In this document: piece after piece, positions 55,626 through 64,000 of the stretch
How positions within the stretch are numbered: position 1 is the first letter of the stretch
Layout of the letters: each line of letters starts with the position of its first letter
Origin: Azospirillum oryzae
GTDB lineage: Bacteria; Pseudomonadota; Alphaproteobacteria; Azospirillales; Azospirillaceae
Direction of reading: 5' to 3'
Length of the DNA: 64,000 bases
NCBI RefSeq assembly: GCF_008364795.1
Contig: NZ_VTTM01000006.1
Coordinates: forward strand, 248,001 to 312,000
Notes under the pieces: model-generated
What the model was told of the DNA's origin: nothing
The model's input: only the letters and a program-made list of their open reading frames with translations
Databases searched by the model: none
Position numbers and translations under genes: made by a program

Positions 55626-58139
55626 ATGGCATTGGCGAAGATTGGGTCGGGGATTGGGGCAAAGATCGGAATGGCCGGGGTGATGATCGGGCGCCGGGGC
55701 AGCGTCGCTGGCGACCGGTTCGGCCGCGTGTTCCTGGGGCGTTTGCTGGCGACGACGGTGCTGATCGCGCCGGGCCTCCTGCTCTCCCACGTCCCCGTAG
55801 CGACGGCGCAAACGAATCCGGCCGGCGCGGTGTCCTTCGCCATAGCGCCGCAATCGGTGGACGGAGCGCTCGCCGCTTTCGCCGCCGCGACACGCATCCA
55901 GGTGCTGAGCCCCGGCGCGGTGACGCAGGGCGTCAACTCACCCGGCGTCAGCGGTTCGATGTCCGCGCGCGAAGGACTGAACCGCCTGCTGTCCGGCACC
56001 GGGCTGGTCGCCCGCTTCCTCAACACCGAAACAGTGACGGTCGAACGTGCGGCCGCCGGCGGCGCCATCCAGCTGGACCCGGTGCAGATCGAAGGCAGCG
56101 GGGGCGCGACCGGTCCCGGCGCTCTGCCCCCGGCCTATGCCGGCGGTCAGGTGGCGCGCGGCGGGCGCATCGGTGCGCTGGGCAACCAGGACGCGATGGA
56201 TGTTCCGTTCTCCGTCACCGGCTACACCGCCGAAACCATCCGCAACCAGCAGGCGGATACCATCGCCGATGTGCTGGCCAACGACCCGGCGGTGCGCAGC
56301 GGCCTCGGCTATGGCAACTTCGCGGAGAGCTTCGTCATCCGCGGCTTCCAGCTTATGGGCGAGGATCTGTCGATCGACGGACTCTACGGAACCGCACCGC
56401 GCCAGATCGTCGCCACCAACATGTTCGAACGGGTGGAGGTGCTGAAGGGTGCCAACGCCTTCCTGAATGGTGCGGCTCCCAGCGGATCCGGCATCGGCGG
56501 CGGCGTGAATCTCGTGCCCAAGCGGGCGGAGGATGAACCTCTGACCCGCCTGACCGCCAGCTATGCCATGGACAGCCGCTTCGGCCTGTCCGCCGATGTC
56601 GGCCGCCGGTTCGGCGACGCCAACCAGTTCGGCGTGCGCGTCAACGCCGCCGTCCGCGGCGGCGAGACCGCCATCGACGACGAGGAGCGGACGCTGAAGC
56701 TCGGCTCCCTGGCGCTCGACTATCGCGGCGAGCGCACCCGCGTGACGCTCGACGTCGGTACCCAGACCCAACGGGTGGAGCAGGGCCGCCCGGTGGTCTA
56801 TTTCGGCAGCTTCGTCCCGGCGGTGCCCTCGGCTTCGCAGAACTACGCGCAGCCCTGGAGCTATTCGCAGATGCGCGACACCTTCGGCCAGATCCGTGCC
56901 GAATACGACATCCTGCCGAACCTGACCGCCTATGGCGCCTTCGGCCTGCGCAGCATGCGCGAGGACGGCGACTATGCCTCCCCCACCGTCACGCGGGTCG
57001 ACGGCTCCGGCACCGTCAGGCGCCTGACCGTCCCGCGCGAGGATTTCACCAGCACCGGCCAGGCCGGAATCCGGGCCGACCTGCACACCGGTCCGATCCG
57101 GCACCAGTTGAATGCCGGCGCCTCCGCGTTGCGGACGACCAACAACAACGGCTTCGAATTCGGCACGACCACCACCATCAACCTCTACAGCATGGTCGGC
57201 TTTCCGCGCCCGGCGACGACGTCGTCCAGCGGCATGGTCGGCGATCCGCCGAAGGTCAGCGAGTCGGTGCTGCGCAGCGTCTATGCGTCGGACACGCTGT
57301 CGATCCTCGACGACCGGGTGATGGTCACCGCCGGCCTGCGCCAGCAGAACATCCAGGTCCGCGGCTTCAACCGCGCCAACGGCGCCCGCACCTCCGATTA
57401 CGATCAGTCGGCGCTGACGCCGGTGGTTGGGCTGGTGGTGAAGCCGATCGAGGAACTGTCGCTCTACGCCAACCGCATCGAGGGGCTGGCGCAGGGGCCG
57501 ACCGCCCCGTCCACGGCGGCCAATTCCGGAGAGATCTTCGAGCCCTACCGCTCAGTCCAGTACGAGGTCGGCGGCAAGCTGGACTTCGGCAGCTTCGGCG
57601 GCTCGCTGTCGCTGTTCCAGACCACCCAGCCCAGCGGCGTCACCGACGCGTTCACCCGCATCTACAGCGTGTCCGGCGAACAGCGCAACCGCGGCATCGA
57701 GCTGATGCTGTATGGCGAACCGGTGCAGGGCGTCCGGCTGCTGGGCGGCGCCACCTTCATCGATCCGGAGATGACCGATACCGGAAGCGCCGCGACCGAG
57801 GGCAAGGACGCCGTCGGCGTGCCGCGCCACCAGTTCAATGCCAATGTCGAATGGGACCTGCCCTTCCTCCCGGCCTCCTTCCCCACCGTGACGCTGACCG
57901 GGCGCGTGATCCACACCGGGTCGCAGTATCTCAACACCGCCAACACGCTGAAGATCCCAAGCTGGACCCGCTTCGACGTCGGCGCGCGGATGGTCACCGA
58001 CATCCGGAACCGCCCGGTCACCGTCCGGGCGGCCGTGGAGAACGTCACCGACAAGGCCTATTGGGCGTCGGCCTATGGCGGTTACCTGAGCCAGGGCGCT
58101 CCGCTGACCGCCAAGCTGTCGCTGTCGGTCGATTTCTGA
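55626..58139 (+). CDS. FecA-type TonB-dependent siderophore receptor with signalling domain
   Basis: An 837-residue outer-membrane receptor. A signal sequence (cleavage near ATAQTNPA) is followed by the STN signalling domain (about 70-140: FAIAPQSVDGALAAFAAATR, SPGAVTQGVNSPGVSGSM), which talks to FecR. The plug domain (about 175-305) has the TonB-box-proximal DVPFSVTGYTAETI and RGFQLMGEDLSIDGLYG. The 22-strand barrel ends in LTAKLSLSVDF with terminal Phe. It matches the siderophore (FhuA/FpvA) receptor class rather than heme. The ligand is unknown. In the usual order it would follow fecR directly, but here 5.6 kb intervenes. Confidence 0.94.
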   Translation: MALAKIGSGIGAKIGMAGVMIGRRGSVAGDRFGRVFLGRLLATTVLIAPGLLLSHVPVATAQTNPAGAVSFAIAPQSVDGALAAFAAATRIQVLSPGAVTQGVNSPGVSGSMSAREGLNRLLSGTGLVARFLNTETVTVERAAAGGAIQLDPVQIEGSGGATGPGALPPAYAGGQVARGGRIGALGNQDAMDVPFSVTGYTAETIRNQQADTIADVLANDPAVRSGLGYGNFAESFVIRGFQLMGEDLSIDGLYGTAPRQIVATNMFERVEVLKGANAFLNGAAPSGSGIGGGVNLVPKRAEDEPLTRLTASYAMDSRFGLSADVGRRFGDANQFGVRVNAAVRGGETAIDDEERTLKLGSLALDYRGERTRVTLDVGTQTQRVEQGRPVVYFGSFVPAVPSASQNYAQPWSYSQMRDTFGQIRAEYDILPNLTAYGAFGLRSMREDGDYASPTVTRVDGSGTVRRLTVPREDFTSTGQAGIRADLHTGPIRHQLNAGASALRTTNNNGFEFGTTTTINLYSMVGFPRPATTSSSGMVGDPPKVSESVLRSVYASDTLSILDDRVMVTAGLRQQNIQVRGFNRANGARTSDYDQSALTPVVGLVVKPIEELSLYANRIEGLAQGPTAPSTAANSGEIFEPYRSVQYEVGGKLDFGSFGGSLSLFQTTQPSGVTDAFTRIYSVSGEQRNRGIELMLYGEPVQGVRLLGGATFIDPEMTDTGSAATEGKDAVGVPRHQFNANVEWDLPFLPASFPTVTLTGRVIHTGSQYLNTANTLKIPSWTRFDVGARMVTDIRNRPVTVRAAVENVTDKAYWASAYGGYLSQGAPLTAKLSLSVDF

Positions 58140-58175
58140 ACGGTGCATTCATGACGGCGGCATGGGGAGTGCCCG

Positions 58176-59324
58176 ATGACCAACCGAACCATCCGGATTT
58201 GGACGCTGATCCACAAATGGACCAGCCTGATCTGCACGCTCTTCATGCTGCTGCTGTGCTTGACCGGCCTGCCGCTGATCTTCCATGACGAGATCGAGTC
58301 GCTGTCGGCGGAAGACAACCTTCCGCCCATGCCGGCCGAAACGCCCATGAAATCTTTGGACGAGGCGGTTGCCTCGGCGCTGGCAACCTATCCCGGCGAG
58401 CGTCCGCTGTTCCTCAGCTTCGACGAGGACCGGCCGGTGGTGAACGTCACGACCGGCCCGACCGCTCGTCCGCCGGTGTCGCAGATGCACATCTCCGCCA
58501 TCGACCTGCGCACCACGCGGATTCTGGCCGACCTGAACGACGATCAGGGCTTCATGCATGCGATGCTGCGCCTGCATGTGGACATGTTCGCAGGGCTGCC
58601 CGGCGAGCTGTTCCTCGGCTTCATGGGCTTCCTGCTGTTTCTCGCCACCCTGTCCGGCGTGGTGATCTACGCCCCCTTCATGCGCAAGCTGTCTTTCGGC
58701 ACGGTGCGGGCCGGGCGCAGCAGGCGGCTGAAATGGCTCGATCTGCACAACATGCTGGGGATCGTCACGCTGATGTGGGTGGTGGTGGTCGGGCTGACCG
58801 GCGTCATCAACACCCTGTCGGTTCCGCTGGTCGCCTATTGGCGATCCAACGAGCTGGCGGCGATGATCGCCCCCTACGAGGGCAAGCCGGTGCCGGAACG
58901 CTTCGCCTCCGTCGATGCGGCCGTCCGCAAGGCGATGGAGGCCGCCCCCGGCATGCGCCCGCAGTTCGTCGCCTTCCCCGGCGTGCGGTTCTCCAGCAAC
59001 CATCACTACGCGGTGTGGCTGAAGGGAGCCACGCCGGCCACCAACCGGATCCTGACCCCTGCCCTGATCGACGCCGAAACCGGGGCCTTCACCGACATGC
59101 GTTCCATGCCCTGGTACATGCTGGCGCTGCGGCTGTCGCAGCCGCTGCATTTCGGCGACTATGGCGGGCTGCCGATGAAGGTCCTGTGGGCGGTGCTGGA
59201 CGTGCTGACCATCGTCATCCTCGGCAGCGGCCTGTATCTGTGGATCGCCCGCCGCCGCGGCGCCCAGGAACAGGCCGGCGCAAGCCCCGGCCTGCGCGCC
59301 GTCGCCGGGGAGGCCGCGGAATGA
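58176..59324 (+). CDS. PepSY-associated transmembrane protein (iron-uptake reductase-like)
   Basis: A 382-residue inner-membrane protein. TM1 is at about 10-35 (KWTSLICTLFMLLLCLTGLP), a first PepSY-like periplasmic segment follows, then TM2 (GFLLFLATLSGVVIYAP), TM3 (LGIVTLMWVVVVGLTGVINT), a second PepSY segment (about 240-330) and TM4 (LDVLTIVILGSGLYLWIARR). His residues in TM1-3 could bind heme. Such proteins sit next to siderophore receptors and are thought to reduce ferric siderophores in the periplasm. It starts 36 bases after the receptor gene. Confidence 0.9.
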   Translation: MTNRTIRIWTLIHKWTSLICTLFMLLLCLTGLPLIFHDEIESLSAEDNLPPMPAETPMKSLDEAVASALATYPGERPLFLSFDEDRPVVNVTTGPTARPPVSQMHISAIDLRTTRILADLNDDQGFMHAMLRLHVDMFAGLPGELFLGFMGFLLFLATLSGVVIYAPFMRKLSFGTVRAGRSRRLKWLDLHNMLGIVTLMWVVVVGLTGVINTLSVPLVAYWRSNELAAMIAPYEGKPVPERFASVDAAVRKAMEAAPGMRPQFVAFPGVRFSSNHHYAVWLKGATPATNRILTPALIDAETGAFTDMRSMPWYMLALRLSQPLHFGDYGGLPMKVLWAVLDVLTIVILGSGLYLWIARRRGAQEQAGASPGLRAVAGEAAE

Positions 59325-59506
59325 AGCCGCGCGCTCCCCTCCCCCTGCCGGCGATCTTCGGCATTCCCGCCGCAATCGCGCTCGTCACCACCGCCGGGCT
59401 GGTCATCGCCCTGCTGGACGACGGCCTGGTGGACGCGCTGTCCTGGGCGGCGCTGTCCGTACCCATCCTGGCCGCGGTCTGGTCCTGGCGGAACCGCGAG
59501 CGCTGA
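59321..59506 (+). CDS. Small inner-membrane protein of the iron operon
   Basis: A 61-residue protein with two predicted membrane helices (IFGIPAAIALVTTAGLVIAL and ALSWAALSVPILAAVWSW) joined by a short acidic loop (LDDGLVD). The ATG overlaps the PepSY gene stop by four bases (ATGA), so it is co-translated. Small proteins of this type recur at the end of receptor-PepSY operons. A subunit role for the reductase is inferred from position only. Confidence 0.75.
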   Translation: MKPRAPLPLPAIFGIPAAIALVTTAGLVIALLDDGLVDALSWAALSVPILAAVWSWRNRER

Positions 59507-59534
59507 CGGCTCCTCACGACACCACGGCGGGGAC

Positions 59535-59567
59535 CGGATGATAACATCGGGCACTGTTATCGATCCG
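59535..59567. promoter_or_regulatory. Dyad GATAACA-N8-TGTTATC between the iron and peptide-transport operons
   Basis: Perfect 7-bp arms with an 8-base centre, extended by CGGAT/ATCCG with one bulged base. It may end the iron operon transcript as a hairpin (an A-rich, not U-rich, stretch follows) or act as an operator for the importer operon starting 79 bases on. Confidence 0.5.
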
Positions 59568-59645
59568 AAATAATGCATTGACGGAGCTGGTGGATCCGGG
59601 AAACCTCAGTCTCTTGACAATAGGGACACCAAGGTTCCGCGCCCG

Positions 59646-61511
59646 ATGCAGCCGTCCACCCGGAACGCCGCTCCAACTCCCGCACCGCCGGCCACGCAAC
59701 CTCTGCTCAGCGTCGAGGGTTTGTCCGTCGAGTTCGGCGGGCAACGGGTCATCGACGATCTGAGCTTCCGTGTTCATCCGGGTCGGACGCTCGCGATCGT
59801 CGGCGAGTCGGGGTCGGGCAAGTCGGTGACGTCGCTGTCGGTGATGCGGCTCGCCGACATGGCCGGGGCGCGCTTCCCCACCGGCCGCATCCTGTTCCAG
59901 GGCAGCCAGGGGCCGCGCGACCTGCTGACGGCCACGCAGAAGGAGATGCGGGCGATCCGCGGCAAGGAGATCGCCATGATCTTCCAGGAGCCGATGACCT
60001 CGCTGAACCCCGTCTTCACCATCGGCGACCAGATCGGCGAAACGCTGACCCTGCACGAAGGCATGGGCAAGGCCGCGGCGGCGGAAGAGGCCCGGCGGCT
60101 GCTCGACATGGTCCGCCTGCCGGATGCCGCCCAGATCCTGAAGCGCTACCCGCACCAGCTCTCGGGCGGCATGCGCCAGCGGGTGATGATCGCCATGGCG
60201 CTGGCCTGCCGGCCCAGGCTGCTGATCGCGGACGAACCGACGACCGCGCTCGACGTGACGATCCAGGCGCAGATCCTGACCATCATGCGCGACCTGCAGG
60301 CCGAACTCGGCATGGCGATGATGTTCATCACCCACGACATGGGCGTGGTGGCCGAGATGGCGGACGACGTCGTCGTCATGTGGAAAGGCCGCAAGGTCGA
60401 GGAGGGTCGTGCCGCCGATCTCTTCGCCACCCCGCGCCAACCCTATACCCGCGCCCTGCTGGCCGCCGTGCCCCGGCTGGGTTCCATGGCGGGGCAGGAT
60501 CATCCCCGCCGCCTGCCGCTGACCGTGCTGGACGGCGACCACGTCACCACCGTGGGCGAGGCCCGGGTGCAGGATACGGCCGACTACGGCGCAGCACCCC
60601 TTCTGTCGGTCCGCGACCTGTCCGTCCGGTTCAAGTCCAGGACCAACTGGCTCGGTTGCGCGACGCATCAGGTCCATGCGGTGACGCAGGTTTCCTTCGA
60701 CATCCATCCGGGCGAAACGCTGGCGCTGGTCGGCGAGTCCGGTTCCGGCAAATCGACGATCGGGCGCACCATCCAGCAGTTGCAGGAGGCGACCTCCGGC
60801 CGCATCTCGTTCCACGGCCGCCCCCTGTCGGAGATGGGCGCGGCGGACCGCAACCGGCTGCGGCGCGACGTCCAGTACATCTTCCAGGATCCCTTTGCGT
60901 CGCTGGATCCGCGCAAGACGGTCGGCTTCTCGATCGCGGAGCCGATCCGCACCCACGGCCTGCTCGACGGCGAGCGGGAAATCCGCAAACGGGTGGACGG
61001 CCTGCTGGAGCGTGTCGGGCTCACCCCCGCCCACGCCGCCCGCTACCCGCACGAATTTTCCGGCGGCCAGCGCCAGCGCGTCTGCATCGCCCGCGCGCTC
61101 GCCTCCGACCCCAAGCTGATCATCGCCGACGAAGCGCTGTCGGCGCTCGACGTGTCGATCCAGGCGCAGGTCATCAACCTGTTCATGGATCTTCAGGCCG
61201 AACGCGGCCTCGCCTACCTTTTCATCAGTCACGACATGGCGGTGGTGGAGAAGATGAGCCACCGGGTGGCCGTCCTCTTCCTCGGCCAGATCATGGAAAT
61301 GGGAAGCCGGCGGCAGATCTTCGAAAGTCCGGCGCACGACTACACGCGCCGCCTGCTGTCCGCGGTCCCGGTCGCCGACCCGTCGCGGCGGAGCCGCCGG
61401 GCCCTGCTGGACGGGGAAATCCCGAGCCCGATCCGCGCCGTCGGCGACGACCCGGCGGTCCTGCCGCTGGAAGAGGTGCGGCCGGGCCATTTCGTCCGCC
61501 GGAGCGCATGA
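59646..61511 (+). CDS. Dipeptide/glutathione-type ABC importer, fused double ATP-binding protein (GsiA-like)
   Basis: A 621-residue protein joining two peptide-type ATPases (DppD-like and DppF-like) in one chain, as in glutathione importer GsiA. Half 1 has [30 protein letters not shown] and [16 protein letters not shown]. Half 2 has [29 protein letters not shown] and [16 protein letters not shown], where the usual Pro-Thr of Walker B has become Ala-Leu. Each half ends with the oligopeptide C-terminal motif ([22 protein letters not shown]). It powers the permeases that follow the binding protein. Confidence 0.93.
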   Translation: MQPSTRNAAPTPAPPATQPLLSVEGLSVEFGGQRVIDDLSFRVHPGRTLAIVGESGSGKSVTSLSVMRLADMAGARFPTGRILFQGSQGPRDLLTATQKEMRAIRGKEIAMIFQEPMTSLNPVFTIGDQIGETLTLHEGMGKAAAAEEARRLLDMVRLPDAAQILKRYPHQLSGGMRQRVMIAMALACRPRLLIADEPTTALDVTIQAQILTIMRDLQAELGMAMMFITHDMGVVAEMADDVVVMWKGRKVEEGRAADLFATPRQPYTRALLAAVPRLGSMAGQDHPRRLPLTVLDGDHVTTVGEARVQDTADYGAAPLLSVRDLSVRFKSRTNWLGCATHQVHAVTQVSFDIHPGETLALVGESGSGKSTIGRTIQQLQEATSGRISFHGRPLSEMGAADRNRLRRDVQYIFQDPFASLDPRKTVGFSIAEPIRTHGLLDGEREIRKRVDGLLERVGLTPAHAARYPHEFSGGQRQRVCIARALASDPKLIIADEALSALDVSIQAQVINLFMDLQAERGLAYLFISHDMAVVEKMSHRVAVLFLGQIMEMGSRRQIFESPAHDYTRRLLSAVPVADPSRRSRRALLDGEIPSPIRAVGDDPAVLPLEEVRPGHFVRRSA

Positions 61512-61561
61512 CCCGGCACCCTAGTCAACCAACAACAACCATCGATCAAGGAACAGGTGTC

Positions 61562-63097
61562 ATGGCATTGGGTGTGAAGGGGATCAAAACCGCGTTCATG
61601 GCGGCGCTGTTGGCCGGAGCAGCCTTCGCGGCGACGCCCGCGGAGGCCGCCGGGAAACTGACGATCTCATCGCCGCAGGATCCCGGAAGCTGGGACCCGA
61701 TCGACACCTTCCTGGTCAACTGGGCCTCGGTCGGCACCAACATCTTCGACGGGCTGACCTACCGCGGCCCGGACCGCAAGCTGGTGCCCGGACTGGCCGA
61801 ATCCTGGACCGAGATGGACGGCGGCAAGCGCATCCGCTTCAAGCTGCGCAGCGGCGTGACCTTCCACAACGGCGAGCCGTTCAACGCCGCCGCCGTGAAG
61901 TTCACCTTCGACCGGCTGCTGGGCGAGGAAGGGGCGAAGGGGCCGCAGCGCTCCAACTACATCGCCATTGAAAGCGTCGAGGTCATCGACGACACCACCG
62001 TCGATCTCAAGCTGAAGGCGCCCGATCCGGTCCTGCTGACCAAGCTGGCCGGCTATGGCGCGATGATCGTCCCGCCGAAATACATCCAGGAGAAGGGCGA
62101 CGCCTTCTTCAACGTCAATCCTGTTGGCACCGGGCCTTTCAAGTTCGTCTCCTATGCCCCCAAGACCGGGATCAAGCTGGAGGCCAACCCCAACTACTGG
62201 GGAGGGGCGCCAAAACTGTCAGAGGTCGAATACCGCTTCATCACCGAGCCGGCGACCGCGGTCGCGGAGCTTCAGGCCGGCCGCGTCGACGTCGTCCTGC
62301 CGCCGACCATTCCCATCGGCATGGTCCCGGTGATCCAGGCCGACCCGAAGCTGACGGTGCTCAGCATTCCGGGGCCGACGGTGGACGCGCTGCGCTTCAA
62401 CACCAAGTCCGGCATCACCGCCGATCCGCGGGTGCGCAAGGCGCTGATCATGGCGGTGGACCGCGCCGCCATCGTCAAGTCGATCCTGGCCGGACAGGCG
62501 TCGGAAATCGCCAGCTTCCAAGGCGAGCTGTCCTTCGGCTACGACCCGGCGCTGAAGCCGCTGCCCTTCGATCCGAAGGGAGCCCAGGCGCTGCTGGCCC
62601 AGGCCGGGGTGAAGCCGGGCGCCACGGTGCAGATCGACATCCGCGGCAACGACGCCACGATGAACGAGGTGGCCCAGGCCGTCGCCGCCTATCTGGGCGC
62701 GGTCGGCGTCGTCGCGACGATCAAGCCGTACGAGACCAACGTGCTGCTGAACGACATCATCCCGCAGGGCAAGACCGGCGCGATGTTCCAGCAGAAGTGG
62801 GGCGGCTGGACCTTCGACTACGACAACACCGCCTACGCCATGTACCATTCCGGCGAAAAGTGGAACCCGTACGAGCAGGACGCCGATCTGGACAAGCTGC
62901 TGGAATCCCAGCGTGCGATTACCGACGTGGCGGAGCGCGAGCGCATCCTGAAGCAGATCGCGCACGCCGTCGCCGACAAGGCGCTGGAGATGCCGCTCTA
63001 CAACTCCAACGCCATCTACGGCGTCGCCAAGCGGGTCAAGAACTTCCCGCCGGCCTCGGACAACCGTCCGAAACTGACCGAAGTGACGGTGGACTGA
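61562..63097 (+). CDS. Peptide/glutathione-type ABC importer substrate-binding protein
   Basis: A 511-residue periplasmic binding protein (SBP_bac_5 family). A signal peptide with cleavage near AEAAGKL precedes the domain motifs PGLAESWTEMDGGKRIRFKL, GVTFHNGEPFNAAAVKFTFD and NPVGTGPFKFVSY. The ATG at 61562 is preceded by AAGGAACAGG. An alternative ATG at 61508 overlaps the ATPase stop but would lengthen the leader by 18 polar residues. The ligand could be glutathione, a dipeptide or nickel chelate. It precedes the first permease gene. Confidence 0.93.
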   Translation: MALGVKGIKTAFMAALLAGAAFAATPAEAAGKLTISSPQDPGSWDPIDTFLVNWASVGTNIFDGLTYRGPDRKLVPGLAESWTEMDGGKRIRFKLRSGVTFHNGEPFNAAAVKFTFDRLLGEEGAKGPQRSNYIAIESVEVIDDTTVDLKLKAPDPVLLTKLAGYGAMIVPPKYIQEKGDAFFNVNPVGTGPFKFVSYAPKTGIKLEANPNYWGGAPKLSEVEYRFITEPATAVAELQAGRVDVVLPPTIPIGMVPVIQADPKLTVLSIPGPTVDALRFNTKSGITADPRVRKALIMAVDRAAIVKSILAGQASEIASFQGELSFGYDPALKPLPFDPKGAQALLAQAGVKPGATVQIDIRGNDATMNEVAQAVAAYLGAVGVVATIKPYETNVLLNDIIPQGKTGAMFQQKWGGWTFDYDNTAYAMYHSGEKWNPYEQDADLDKLLESQRAITDVAERERILKQIAHAVADKALEMPLYNSNAIYGVAKRVKNFPPASDNRPKLTEVTVD

Positions 63098-63194
63098 CCG
63101 CGCATCCGGCACCGCCCTTCCCATCCGGGGAGCGGCGGTGCCGGATGCGGTTTCGCTCCATTTTTTCAGGCCCGTTTTTCCAGGGTGGCATGTC

Positions 63195-64000
63195 TTGGCC
63201 GGATTCCTTCTCAAGCGCCTGATCCAGGCGGTCTTCGTCATGGTGGTGGTGACGCTGGTCGTCTCCTTCGCGATCCGCCTGACCGGCGATCCGGCCCTCA
63301 TGCTCACGCAGGGGGCGGGCAGCATCACCGAACAGGACCTGGAGCGCATCCGCGAGGCGCTGGGGGTCAACCGGCCCTTCCTCGTCCAGTACGGAGGCTT
63401 CCTGACCGGACTGCTGCGGTTCGACTTCGGCAACAGCTTCCTTGGCGGCACCCCCGTGTCGCGGCTGATCGCCGACGCGCTGCCGGCCACGCTGCTGCTG
63501 GCGCTGGTGTCGATGGCCGTATCCATCGCCCTGTCCATTCCGCTCGGCATCAGGGCGGCGACGGCGCGGGGCGGGGTTGCCGATCAGGCGATCCGCATCC
63601 TGTCGCTGGTCGGCCTGTCGGTGCCCAACTTCTGGCTGGCGACGATGCTGGTGTTGCTGTTCGCCATCACCTTGGGTTGGCTGCCGCCGAGCGGCATGGA
63701 GAGTCCGTCGAACTTCGTCCTGCCGGCGGTCACCATGGGCGTCATCCTGACCGCGACCAATGTTCGACTGGTGCGCAGCGCCATGCTGGAAACCCTGCAG
63801 TCACAGTATGTCATGGTGGCGCGCGCCAAGGGGCTGAGCGAGGGCAAGGTCCTCTACAAGCACGCGCTGCGCAACTGCGCCATCCCGCTGATCACCTATT
63901 TCGGCCTGCAGTTCGGCGGCCTGCTGGGCGGCATCGTCGTGGTGGAGCGCGTCTTCAACTGGCCGGGGCTGGGCACGCTGGCCTTCGACGCGGTGGCCGC
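63195..64000 (+). CDS. Peptide-type ABC importer permease (DppB/GsiC-like), 5' part
   Basis: An open frame of 268 codons running off the right edge. It encodes LAGFLLKRLIQAVFVMVVVT (TM1), the DppB-type periplasmic loop (LGVNRPFLVQYGGFLTGLLR and FDFGNSFLGGTPV), further TMs, and the coupling motif MVARAKGLSEGKVLYKHALRN with NWPGLGTL near the end. No ATG is available in this frame. The best start is TTG at 63195, after AGGGTGG. An ATG just upstream at 63190 is in another frame and closes after ten codons. Confidence 0.9.
   Translation, partial: MAGFLLKRLIQAVFVMVVVTLVVSFAIRLTGDPALMLTQGAGSITEQDLERIREALGVNRPFLVQYGGFLTGLLRFDFGNSFLGGTPVSRLIADALPATLLLALVSMAVSIALSIPLGIRAATARGGVADQAIRILSLVGLSVPNFWLATMLVLLFAITLGWLPPSGMESPSNFVLPAVTMGVILTATNVRLVRSAMLETLQSQYVMVARAKGLSEGKVLYKHALRNCAIPLITYFGLQFGGLLGGIVVVERVFNWPGLGTLAFDAVA

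Noticed and set aside
59614..59645. Perfect -35 box TTGACA before the GsiA-like gene
   Set aside because: No -10 element lies 16-18 bases downstream, and the start codon is only 26 bases from the box.
60380..61561. Long open frame overlapping the GsiA-like gene and running into the binding-protein gene
   Set aside because: It is a shadow of the ATPase gene in another frame with shadow-type Arg/Pro-rich composition. A signal peptide and ribosome site place the real start at 61562.

Overview
The window is GC-rich, densely packed proteobacterial DNA. Several features point to a rhizosphere alphaproteobacterium of the Azospirillum type: Cache/HAMP chemoreceptors, FecI/FecR/TonB iron signalling, a large CheB-CheR hybrid kinase, many ABC uptake systems, and pyridine and betaine catabolism. 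This placement is inferred from gene content and base composition. No rRNA, tRNA or CRISPR array was seen.

Region by region. 1-5.6 kb: the 3' end of a thiolase gene, a chemoreceptor, a MarR regulator, a SnoaL-like protein behind a perfect 8-5-8 operator, and an ABC-2 exporter. 5.7-7.07 kb: a decayed IS3-family element. 7.08-18.2 kb: a complete aerobic nicotinate pathway, with nicX-nicR-nicA-nicB on the minus strand diverging from nicC-nicD-nicE-nicF-nicT on the plus strand. Catalytic residues of NicX, NicC, NicD, NicE and NicF can be read directly. A second chemoreceptor follows. 20.1-21.0 kb is a scar holding an IS5-family remnant, a piece of dnaE2 and a truncated signal-peptide ORF.

21.2-33.8 kb: a second catabolic island. 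It encodes a flavin reductase, an aldehyde dehydrogenase, a luciferase-like monooxygenase and an alpha/beta hydrolase, the same four activities as trigonelline (N-methylnicotinate) degradation in Acinetobacter baylyi. With them are a betaine-type ABC importer, CMD-, NIPSNAP- and AA_synth-family proteins, an MFS carrier and a GAF/PucR-type regulator. A nicotinate module beside a probable N-methylnicotinate or related betaine module is the most interesting biology here.

33.9-48.1 kb: stress and regulatory genes. These are a zeta-class GST, an OhrR-type MarR regulator, a DipZ-like CcdA-thioredoxin fusion, a two-component system sharing a 40-bp upstream motif with a Tat-exported hydrolase, a TetR/ABC-F pair around a 12-4-12 palindrome, an NsrR-like Rrf2 regulator, an SDR-cupin-Rrf2 cluster with three copies of a new 9-7-9 operator, and an alternative oxidase flanked by two Fur-like boxes. 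48.3-59.5 kb: a FecI/FecR/TonB-receptor/PepSY iron system. It is interrupted by an IS6-like remnant and a 1551-residue CheB-CheR-PAS-kinase-receiver hybrid, and bracketed by a 50-bp inverted repeat that carries the fecR 3' end. 59.6-64 kb: a peptide/glutathione-type ABC importer that runs off the window.
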